A stretch of DNA of 5,104 bases, taken from contig UNSK01000080.1 in assembly GCA_900552525.1 (NCBI GenBank), positions 1-5,104 of the forward strand, in the 5' to 3' direction. Under the pieces are notes generated by a model, which was not told the origin of the DNA, searched no databases, and saw only the letters and a list, made by a program, of their open reading frames with translations. Source of the stretch: Candidatus Gastranaerophilales bacterium. Its GTDB lineage: Bacteria; Cyanobacteriota; Vampirovibrionia; Gastranaerophilales; Gastranaerophilaceae. The position numbers and the translations under genes were made by a program. How positions within the stretch are numbered: the stretch's first letter is position 1; every line of letters begins with the position of its first letter. Below, in pieces: positions 1-5,104 of this stretch.

Positions 1-2659
1 AAACGCCTTCCGGTGCTGAATCTGAAACATATGCTTGAGATGTAATAAATATATCTGCAAGTTCTTTTGCATTTGCTTTCAAGACATCTGCATCGCCGGA
101 TTTTACATAAACCCCAACTTCAAGCGAACTTCCGATTTTCTTATCAGCTCTTAGAGGTTCAATTGCTCTTGTCACAACCTCTCTTGTTTTAAGAATTTTT
201 GCAAAATCTTCTTCTAACTGAGGATTATTCCATTCCTTATTTACTACCGGCCAGTTTGCAAGAAGAATACTTTCCAATCCGCCGCGCTGGATTTCAGGAG
301 TATTCTGCCAGATATCTTCTGCCTGATGCGGCATTACAGGTGTTAAAATTCTTACAAGAACCTGTAAGGTTTCATAAAGAACAGTCTGACAAGCTCTTCT
401 TGATAAAGACTTTTTACCTGCTGTATACAGTCTGTCTTTTACAATATCAAGATAGAATGAGCTTAAGTCAACTGCCGCAAAGTTTTGCAGGCATTGAAAA
501 TACTTATAAAACTCATAGTTATCAAAAGCAACAGTCACTTCTTCCACAACTTTATTAAGTTTATGTAGAGCAAACTTATCAATAGGTTTCAACTCTTCGT
601 ATTTTACATAATCTTTTTGAGGATTAAAATCAAAAATATTACCGAGCAAAAATCTTGCCGTATTTCTTGTTTTCTTAAAGATTTCAGCAAGCTGCTTAAT
701 TATGTTATCACCGATTTTTGTATCATTTCTGTAATCAACAGAAGCTGCCCATAATCTTAAGATATCAGCGCCGTAATTTTTGATGATATCATCCGGCCTA
801 ATGTAATTTCCGAGAGATTTAGACATCTTTCTTCCGTCTTCTCCAAATACAAATCCGTGTGTTAAAACAGATTTATATGGAGCCTTACCCTGAACAGCCA
901 TAGAAGTTAATAATGATGACTGGAACCATCCCCTGTGCTGGTCAGAACCTTCAAGATACATATCAACAGGAGTATGGCCTAATTCATCAGAACGTTTCTC
1001 AACAACTGCTCTCCAGGTTACGCCTGAATCAAACCAAACGTCCATAATATCTTTTTCTTTTCTTATGTGTTTTTTTCCGCACTTAGGGCATACAAAACCT
1101 TCAGGCAAAAGTTCTTCTGCAGTGCGTTTTACCCACGCATCAGAAGATTCTTTTTCAAATATTTTAGCTACGTTTTCAATTGTTTCGTCACTAACTATAA
1201 CTTCGCCGCAGTCTTCACAGTAGAATACAGGGATTGGCACGCCCCACGCTCTTTGACGAGAAATACACCAGTCAGAACGACCTTCTACCATGTTAGAAAT
1301 TCTAGCCTCACCGCTTGCAGGTATCCATTTTACCCCTTTGATTGCATCTAATGTTTCTGCACGGAATTTATCTACTTTAACAAACCATTGCGGAGTTGCT
1401 CTGTAGATTACAGGATTTTTACATCTCCAGCAGTGCGGATATGAGTGGTTAATATCTGCTGCAGCAAGAAGTGCACCGCAGTTTTGAAGTTTTTCTATTA
1501 CAATTTTATTACCTTTATAATACGGAACGCCTTCTAAATCTTTATCACCGACGATTTCAGTCCAACAGCCTTTGCTGTCGAGCGGAGAGAATACTTCGAT
1601 ATTGTATCTATTCCCTACTTCATAGTCTTCAAGACCATGACCCGGCGCCGTGTGTACAGAACCTGTACCTGCATCAAGTGTTACGTGCTCGCCTAAGATA
1701 ATTGGAGATTTTCTTTCGTACAAAGGATGTTTAGTATTTAAGAGTTCTAAATCAGCCCCTTTAACGGTTCCTATTACATTGATATCTTTTTCTTCCCAGC
1801 TAACGCCCTCAAGGAAGCTTGCAAGCAATCCTTCAGCGATTACATAAACATCATTGTTATAAGTAAAGAATGTATATTCAAATCGCGGATGCATACTGAT
1901 TGCCATGTTTGACGGAATTGTCCAAGGAGTAGTTGTCCAAATAACAGCATAAACATTGTCATTTGGAATATTTACCAGCTGCTTAATTTTATTTACCCCT
2001 TCGTCATCAAACTTAAATCTTACATAGATTGATGTAGATGTATGGTCAGCGTATTCTACTTCTGCCTCAGCTAACGCTGTTTCACAGGAAGCACACCAGT
2101 AAACTGGTTTCAAACCTTTTTCAATATATCCTTTTTTGTACATTTCACCGAAAACTCTAACCTGTTCGGCTTCAAATTCAGGATTTATTGTGAGGTAAGG
2201 ATGTTCCCAATCTCCCCATACGCCAAGACGCTTAAATTCAGACTCCTGTCCTTTCAAATTTTTATGCGCAAAATCTCTGCATTTTGCTCTTAATTCAGCA
2301 GGTGTTAAAGCTTCACGGCCGCCTTTGATATTCTTTACAACAGCGTTTTCAATTGGAAGCCCGTGACCGTCATAGCCCGGAACATAAGGTGAGTAAAAAC
2401 CTGACATGGATTTATATTTAATAAGAATATCTTTTAAAATCTTATTAAGCGCTGTTCCAACGTGAATTTTTTCAGAGCTCAAATACGGAGGCCCGTCGTG
2501 CAGCACAAAAGAATTAGACTTGTCACGCTGAGCCAAATTCTTTTCATAAACTTTTATTCCCTCCCAGAATTTTTGAGTTTCCGGTTCTTTTCTTGTAGCA
2601 TTTGCCCTCATCTCCAATGTAGTCTGCGGCAAATTCAAAGTTTCTTTATATTCCACCAT
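1..2659 (-). CDS. ileS: Isoleucyl-tRNA synthetase (IleRS), 3' end off window
   Basis: Class I aminoacyl-tRNA synthetase that activates isoleucine and charges tRNA-Ile in the cytoplasm. The frame is open from ATG at 2659 to the left edge: 886 codons, against roughly 920-940 for the family. Visible motifs: HDGPPY at residues 54-59; a HIGH-equivalent reading HVGT at 66-69; PGYDGHGLPIE just after; the CP1 editing domain with WTTTPWT at 241-247 and HTAPGHGLEDY from 336, where H336 and D345 match E. coli editing residues H333 and D342; WCISRQRAWG; DVWFDSG; EGSDQHRGWF; and KMSKS at 611-615. An alpha-helical anticodon-binding domain follows. CxxC pairs lie at 189/192, 410/413, 481/484 and 524/527. 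The usual C-terminal zinc knuckle would lie beyond the edge. The start is set by GAGG seven bases upstream, and the gene begins 2 nt after the symporter stop. Identity is certain from the motifs; the variant HIGH element is the only oddity. Confidence 0.97.
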   Translation of the reverse strand, partial: MVEYKETLNLPQTTLEMRANATRKEPETQKFWEGIKVYEKNLAQRDKSNSFVLHDGPPYLSSEKIHVGTALNKILKDILIKYKSMSGFYSPYVPGYDGHGLPIENAVVKNIKGGREALTPAELRAKCRDFAHKNLKGQESEFKRLGVWGDWEHPYLTINPEFEAEQVRVFGEMYKKGYIEKGLKPVYWCASCETALAEAEVEYADHTSTSIYVRFKFDDEGVNKIKQLVNIPNDNVYAVIWTTTPWTIPSNMAISMHPRFEYTFFTYNNDVYVIAEGLLASFLEGVSWEEKDINVIGTVKGADLELLNTKHPLYERKSPIILGEHVTLDAGTGSVHTAPGHGLEDYEVGNRYNIEVFSPLDSKGCWTEIVGDKDLEGVPYYKGNKIVIEKLQNCGALLAAADINHSYPHCWRCKNPVIYRATPQWFVKVDKFRAETLDAIKGVKWIPASGEARISNMVEGRSDWCISRQRAWGVPIPVFYCEDCGEVIVSDETIENVAKIFEKESSDAWVKRTAEELLPEGFVCPKCGKKHIRKEKDIMDVWFDSGVTWRAVVEKRSDELGHTPVDMYLEGSDQHRGWFQSSLLTSMAVQGKAPYKSVLTHGFVFGEDGRKMSKSLGNYIRPDDIIKNYGADILRLWAASVDYRNDTKIGDNIIKQLAEIFKKTRNTARFLLGNIFDFNPQKDYVKYEELKPIDKFALHKLNKVVEEVTVAFDNYEFYKYFQCLQNFAAVDLSSFYLDIVKDRLYTAGKKSLSRRACQTVLYETLQVLVRILTPVMPHQAEDIWQNTPEIQRGGLESILLANWPVVNKEWNNPQLEEDFAKILKTREVVTRAIEPLRADKKIGSSLEVGVYVKSGDADVLKANAKELADIFITSQAYVSDSAPEGV

Positions 2660-2661
2660 GT

Positions 2662-3993
2662 CTATACCTCAATTTCCTTTTTATTTGTATTAAAATCTTT
2701 ATTAAAGCTTACGTTATGCTTAATTTTGATAAGCGTATTTGTTTTAAGGTTTTTCATTTTTATAAAATCAGCCATTTTATTGTAATCAAATGCATTTTCC
2801 CATCTTGCAATAACAACAGTTGCAACACAGTTTCCAATTAAGTTAACAGTAGTTCTTCCCATATCAAGAATCTGGTCTATACCTAAAAGAACCGCTACGC
2901 CGAGAATAGGAATATTAAAGCTCGTCAGTGTTCCGGCAAGCACAATTAAAGAAGCTCGCGGCACGCCTGCAACACCTTTAGATGTAAGCATTAACGCAAA
3001 CATAATCACTAATTGCTGCTCTATGGTTAAATGAATACCTACAAGCTGGGTGGAAAAAAGCACTGCCATTGCAAGATACAACGTAGAGCCGTCAAGGTTA
3101 AATGTATATCCTGTAGGCATTACAAACCCTACAATAGATTTTGGCACACCAAATTTTTCCATAATTGCCATTGCTTTTGGAAGTGCAGCTTCTGAACTTG
3201 CAGTTGTAAACGTTAAAAGAGCAGGTTCTTGAACAGCTTTAATCAAAGCGCGCAGAGAAATACCAACAATTTTGCAGGCAACATACATTACAATCAATAC
3301 AAATACTGCAAGTGCAGAATATAGGGAAAGAATAATTTTCCCATAATTATATAATATTTCAATTCCGTTAGAGCCAACAGTATACGCAATCGCACCAAAA
3401 ATACCTACAGGGGCAAAAAACATTACGTATTCTGTAAATTTAAACATTATAGACGCAACTGAATTTAAAATACCGACAACCGGTTCTGCTTTTTTACCAA
3501 CAGCACATATAGCAAGTGCAAAAAATATACAAAAAATCACTATTTGGAGCAGGTTGCCATCAGCCATAGCCTGAAAAATGCTTGTAGGACATAGGCTCAA
3601 AAGTAAATCTCCAAAAGAATTATGATGAGTAGTAGACGCCATCTCAACAATTCTGGTCAATCCTGTTTGCTCAGATGCAATATTTTTAATTCCAACACCA
3701 GGTTTAAAAAGATTAGCAAATCCTAAACCTATAAATAAAGCCAGTGTGGTAACAACTTCAAAGTATGCAATAGTTTTAATACCTAATCTTCCCAGACTCT
3801 TAACATCACCGTGTCCAGCTATTCCGACAACGAGAGTTGCAAAAAGCAATGGTGCAATAATCATTTTTACCATTCTCAGAAATATTTCGGCTAAAACATG
3901 AAGTCTGACAGCAAACGCAGGAAAAGCCCATCCAACAAGGACTCCTAATAATAGTGCCGCAAAAATCGCTATTGTTAATCGTGATTGTTTCAA
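2662..3993 (-). CDS. Dicarboxylate/amino acid:cation symporter, glutamate/aspartate type (DAACS family)
   Basis: Inner-membrane secondary transporter that imports an acidic amino acid or dicarboxylate with Na+ or H+ (GltP/GltT/DctA family). From TTG at 3993 it has 443 residues, normal for the family. TM1 is about residues 6-24, TM2 32-58 and TM3 72-95. HP1 carries the serine motif TASSEAALP (about 264-272), TM7 FNLDGSTLY (N299-T304), HP2 SKGVAGVPR (338-346), and TM8 DMGRTTVN (D377, R380, N384). In GltPh the equivalent Asp and Arg bind the substrate amino group and side-chain carboxylate, so an acidic amino acid is favoured; DctA-type C4-dicarboxylate carriers usually differ here. A hydrophilic, Lys/Asn-rich tail of about 40 residues ends the protein. 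The frame stays open upstream to a TTG at 4035, but the 3993 start has AAGGA seven bases upstream and gives the short N-terminus typical of the family. It is first in an apparent operon with ileS. The exact substrate and coupling ion are not settled by sequence. Confidence 0.93.
   Translation of the reverse strand: MKQSRLTIAIFAALLLGVLVGWAFPAFAVRLHVLAEIFLRMVKMIIAPLLFATLVVGIAGHGDVKSLGRLGIKTIAYFEVVTTLALFIGLGFANLFKPGVGIKNIASEQTGLTRIVEMASTTHHNSFGDLLLSLCPTSIFQAMADGNLLQIVIFCIFFALAICAVGKKAEPVVGILNSVASIMFKFTEYVMFFAPVGIFGAIAYTVGSNGIEILYNYGKIILSLYSALAVFVLIVMYVACKIVGISLRALIKAVQEPALLTFTTASSEAALPKAMAIMEKFGVPKSIVGFVMPTGYTFNLDGSTLYLAMAVLFSTQLVGIHLTIEQQLVIMFALMLTSKGVAGVPRASLIVLAGTLTSFNIPILGVAVLLGIDQILDMGRTTVNLIGNCVATVVIARWENAFDYNKMADFIKMKNLKTNTLIKIKHNVSFNKDFNTNKKEIEV
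2667..2670 (-). promoter_or_regulatory. Ribosome binding site of ileS inside the upstream gene
   Basis: GAGG on the minus strand, seven bases before the ileS ATG at 2659. It lies within the last codons (Glu-Val) of the symporter gene, whose TAG stop ends 2 nt before the ATG. A ribosome finishing the symporter would sit on this site, which is the usual geometry for translational coupling. It fixes the ileS start at 2659. Confidence 0.75.
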
Positions 3994-4000
3994 AATCTTT

Positions 4001-4005
4001 TCCTT
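4001..4005 (-). promoter_or_regulatory. Ribosome binding site choosing the symporter start
   Basis: AAGGA (within GAGAAGGA) on the minus strand, seven bases before the TTG at 3993. The longer alternative start, TTG at 4035, has no purine-rich site at a suitable distance. This site is the main reason for starting the symporter at 3993. Confidence 0.7.
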
Positions 4006-4026
4006 CTCAAAACCCTTCAATTGTAA

Positions 4027-4032
4027 ATTATA
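4027..4032 (-). promoter_or_regulatory. Candidate -10 element of the symporter-ileS operon
   Basis: A perfect TATAAT on the minus strand, 33 bases before the TTG start at 3993. It would put transcription start near 4020 and give a leader of about 27 nt carrying the AAGGA site. The -35 region is poor: GTATAC or TTGTAT at 17-19 bp spacing match TTGACA weakly. A second -10-like hexamer, TATACT, lies about 20 bases further upstream (around 4049-4054), so the true start may differ or need an activator. Confidence 0.5.
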
Positions 4033-4053
4033 CAATAAACAAGAGAAAAGTAT

Positions 4054-4073
4054 ACAAACATGCTACGATTTGT
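4054..4073. repeat. Short inverted repeat, possible operator
   Basis: Perfect 5-bp arms ACAAA (4054-4058) and TTTGT (4069-4073) separated by 10 bases, with arm centres about 15 bp apart. It sits roughly 35-45 bp upstream of the predicted symporter transcription start and about 20 bp upstream of the rpsL -35 box, where a regulator of either direction could bind. Five-base arms in AT-rich DNA arise easily by chance, so this is only a candidate. Confidence 0.2.
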
Positions 4074-4094
4074 TACGCATTTTGCCCGCCATGA

Positions 4095-4123
4095 TTGACA
4101 CACATATTTGTTCGTCCTAAGAT
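4095..4123 (+). promoter_or_regulatory. Sigma-70-type promoter of rpsL-rpsG
   Basis: A consensus -35 TTGACA (4095-4100) and a -10 TAAGAT (4118-4123, four of six matches) at the ideal 17-bp spacing. Transcription should start near 4130, which gives an rpsL leader of about 135 nt. A perfect -35 box fits the strong expression expected of a ribosomal protein operon. Confidence 0.7.
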
Positions 4124-4130
4124 TAAAGTA

Positions 4131-4167
4131 CTCTAGTCGAAATTTCTGCCGGATTTGACGGTTAGAG
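4131..4167 (+). other. Possible 5' stem-loop in the rpsL leader
   Basis: CTCTAG (4131-4136) can pair with TTAGAG (4162-4167), closing with one G-U pair, right at the predicted transcript 5' end. Inside, CCG (4149-4151) can pair with CGG (4159-4161) around a seven-base loop. A purine run (GAGGGAGGGG, 4165-4174) begins in the 3' arm. There is no T-run after it, so it is not an intrinsic terminator. The pairing was found by eye, and stability or conservation is not known. Confidence 0.3.
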
Positions 4168-4250
4168 GGAGGGGTAAATCAACTCCAGTCAGTATTACAA
4201 CTACCAGCTGAAAGTGTTTATCCTAAAAATAAATTTAGTAAAATAGGTAA

Positions 4251-4256
4251 AAGGAG
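4251..4256 (+). promoter_or_regulatory. Ribosome binding site of rpsL
   Basis: AAGGAG, eight bases before the ATG at 4265, in an A-rich, probably unstructured stretch. Strong and well placed; it confirms the rpsL start. Confidence 0.85.
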
Positions 4257-4264
4257 AAAAAGTT

Positions 4265-4648
4265 ATGCCTACTATGAACCAGCTTGTGCGTTCAGAACGT
4301 AAAAAGCTAAAAGACAAAACCAAATCGCCGGCTCTTATGGAATGTCCACAAAGACGCGGCGTATGTACAAGGGTTTACACTACAACCCCTAAAAAACCTA
4401 ACTCTGCTTTGAGAAAGGTTGCCAGAGTCAGACTTACTAACGGATTTGAAGTAACTTCTTATATCCCTGGTATCGGACACAACCTTCAAGAACACAGTGT
4501 TGTTCTAATCAGAGGCGGAAGAGTTAAAGACCTTCCTGGTGTTAGATATCACATCGTACGCGGTACTTTAGATACAGCAGGTGTTGCTAACAGAACACAA
4601 AGCCGTTCTAAATATGGTGCTAAGAGAGCTAAAGGAGGTAAGAAATAA
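4265..4648 (+). CDS. rpsL: 30S ribosomal protein S12
   Basis: Core protein of the small subunit near the decoding centre, where it contributes to tRNA selection fidelity. The 127 residues are complete (E. coli has 124). The conserved [10 protein letters not shown] (27-36), [13 protein letters not shown] (39-51), GHNLQEHS (71-78) and [13 protein letters not shown] (84-96) are all present. Lys43 and Lys88, the positions where substitutions commonly give streptomycin resistance (42 and 87 in mature E. coli numbering), are wild type, and D89 is the residue that is beta-methylthiolated in E. coli. The core and the RSKYGAKR tail resemble cyanobacterial and plastid S12. First gene of a str-type operon with its own promoter and a strong AAGGAG. 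Its stop codon overlaps the next ATG by one base (TAATG), and its last codons carry the Shine-Dalgarno of rpsG. Confidence 0.99.
   Translation: MPTMNQLVRSERKKLKDKTKSPALMECPQRRGVCTRVYTTTPKKPNSALRKVARVRLTNGFEVTSYIPGIGHNLQEHSVVLIRGGRVKDLPGVRYHIVRGTLDTAGVANRTQSRSKYGAKRAKGGKK
4633..4638 (+). promoter_or_regulatory. Ribosome binding site of rpsG within rpsL
   Basis: AGGAGG, a full consensus, nine bases before the rpsG ATG at 4648. It is made from the rpsL codons for Lys-Gly-Gly near its C-terminus (AAA GGA GGT), so coding and initiation functions overlap. Confidence 0.85.
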
Positions 4649-5104
4649 TGTCTAGAAGATCTAAACCGGAAAGAAGAATTCCTTCAGCTGACCCTATTTA
4701 TAACAGCGTTGATGTTTCTAAATTCATTAACAGAGTTATGAGACGCGGTAAAAAATCTATCGCTGAAAAAATATTCTACTCTACAATTACAAAAGTTGAA
4801 GAAAGAACAAACGAAAAGGGCTTGGAAATTTTCCAAAAAGCTCTTACTAACGCAACTCCATTATTGGAAGTTAAAGCAAGACGTATTGGTGGTTCTACTT
4901 ATCAAGTACCTATCGATGTAAAACCAGATAGAGGTTTTGCTCTTGCATCTTCCTGGATTATTGCAGCTGCTAAAAACAGAGGCGGAAAATCTTTCGTTGA
5001 AAAATTAACTAACGAACTAATCGATGCTTCTAACGGCAACGGTGCTGCTTGCAAAAAACGTGAAGATACCCATAGAATGGCAGAAGCTAACAAAGCGTTT
5101 GCTC
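4648..5104 (+). CDS. rpsG: 30S ribosomal protein S7, 3' end off window
   Basis: Primary 16S rRNA-binding protein that nucleates assembly of the 30S head and lies near the E site. There are 152 codons visible to the right edge, against about 156 in most non-enterobacterial S7, so only a handful are probably missing. Diagnostic segments: the basic N-terminus [25 protein letters not shown] (26-40), LLEVKARRIGGSTYQVP (72-88), W103, the NRGGKS turn (110-115) and KKREDTHRMAEANKAFA (136-152). The ATG at 4648 overlaps the rpsL stop by one base and has AGGAGG nine bases upstream, so translation is probably coupled to rpsL. In E. coli S7 represses its own operon through the rpsL-rpsG spacer; here that spacer does not exist. 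Elongation factor G (fusA) would be the expected next gene. Confidence 0.98.
   Translation, partial: MSRRSKPERRIPSADPIYNSVDVSKFINRVMRRGKKSIAEKIFYSTITKVEERTNEKGLEIFQKALTNATPLLEVKARRIGGSTYQVPIDVKPDRGFALASSWIIAAAKNRGGKSFVEKLTNELIDASNGNGAACKKREDTHRMAEANKAFA

Larger units (their letters stand above)
3994..4264. other. Divergent intergenic region between the symporter and rpsL
   Basis: About 270 bases without a convincing coding sequence. It holds, left to right, the short leader and candidate -10 of the minus-strand symporter operon, a short inverted repeat (4054-4073), the plus-strand TTGACA/TAAGAT promoter of rpsL, and an rpsL leader of about 135 nt with a weak hairpin and a purine run. The two units diverge, so no terminator is expected and none is seen. 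No tRNA or T-box element is recognisable. Confidence 0.8.

Noticed and set aside
199..1847. Several open frames on the plus strand (199-558, 1067-1351, 1471-1701, 1650-1847)
   Set aside because: They lie antisense to ileS, whose frame is unbroken and motif-rich across the whole span. Their translations show no domain-like composition and they lack convincing ribosome binding sites.
2660..2720. T-box riboswitch or separate promoter before ileS
   Set aside because: The upstream DNA is symporter coding sequence to within 2 nt of the ATG. No T-box consensus or terminator hairpin is seen, and no good promoter pair is visible.
2706..2721. AAGC/GCTT inverted repeat in the symporter 3' end
   Set aside because: Only four perfect pairs around a nine-base loop, inside coding sequence, without a T-run; expected by chance.
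2462..3232. Plus-strand open frames at 2462-2785 and 3050-3232
   Set aside because: Both are antisense to ileS or the symporter. The hydrophobic look of the first comes from the reverse complement of coding DNA and the symporter's A-rich tail.
4060..4098. Mini-ORF starting ATG at 4060 on the plus strand (12 codons)
   Set aside because: No Shine-Dalgarno at a good distance, and it lies upstream of and into the rpsL -35 box, so it would not be on that transcript.
4239..4244. TAAAAT as a second -10 box close to rpsL
   Set aside because: No -35-like hexamer at 16-18 bp upstream, and the region is simply A/T-rich. The TTGACA-17-TAAGAT pair is far better.
4214..4246. GTG-initiated 10-codon frame in the rpsL leader, as a possible leader peptide
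   Set aside because: No ribosome binding site precedes it and there is no run of informative codons or attenuator-like terminator after it.
4307..5093. Minus-strand open frames at 4307-4495 and 4902-5093
   Set aside because: They are antisense shadows of rpsL and rpsG, which are unmistakable and highly conserved.

Overview
The window is an ordinary housekeeping stretch of an AT-rich bacterial chromosome: two divergent transcription units meet at an intergenic region at about 3994-4264. The ribosomal protein S12 sequence ([13 protein letters not shown] core, [13 protein letters not shown] segment, TLDTAGV and RSKYGAKR tail) looks to me like the cyanobacterial/plastid lineage. Together with low GC this suggests a non-photosynthetic cyanobacterial relative such as the Melainabacteria (Gastranaerophilales). 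That placement is inference from remembered family sequences, not a search.

Left unit (minus strand, read from about 4020 down to 1): a sodium/proton-coupled glutamate/aspartate-type symporter (DAACS family, 443 aa from the start chosen here), then, after only 2 nt, isoleucyl-tRNA synthetase (ileS). IleS is cut by the left edge after 886 codons and lacks only its C-terminal tail. The symporter probably starts at a TTG at 3993. A good Shine-Dalgarno lies just upstream of that TTG, and a consensus TATAAT lies where a longer reading frame would place its N-terminus. ileS has its own Shine-Dalgarno inside the symporter's last codons and no leader of its own, so it is probably co-transcribed and translationally coupled.

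Right unit (plus strand, 4095 to the end): a good sigma-70-type promoter (TTGACA-17-TAAGAT), an untranslated leader of about 135 nt, rpsL (S12), and rpsG (S7). rpsG overlaps the rpsL stop by one base (TAATG) and is cut by the right edge only a few codons before its expected end. This is the beginning of the str operon. fusA and tuf would normally follow but are not in the window.

I found no mobile element, CRISPR array, tRNA or rRNA, and no sign of an undescribed multi-gene system. The points worth a second look are modest: a divergent class I signature in IleRS (HVGT, with PPYLSSE before it), the symporter-ileS coupling, the loss of the rpsL-rpsG spacer that carries the S7 operator in E. coli, and the uncharacterised purine-rich rpsL leader.
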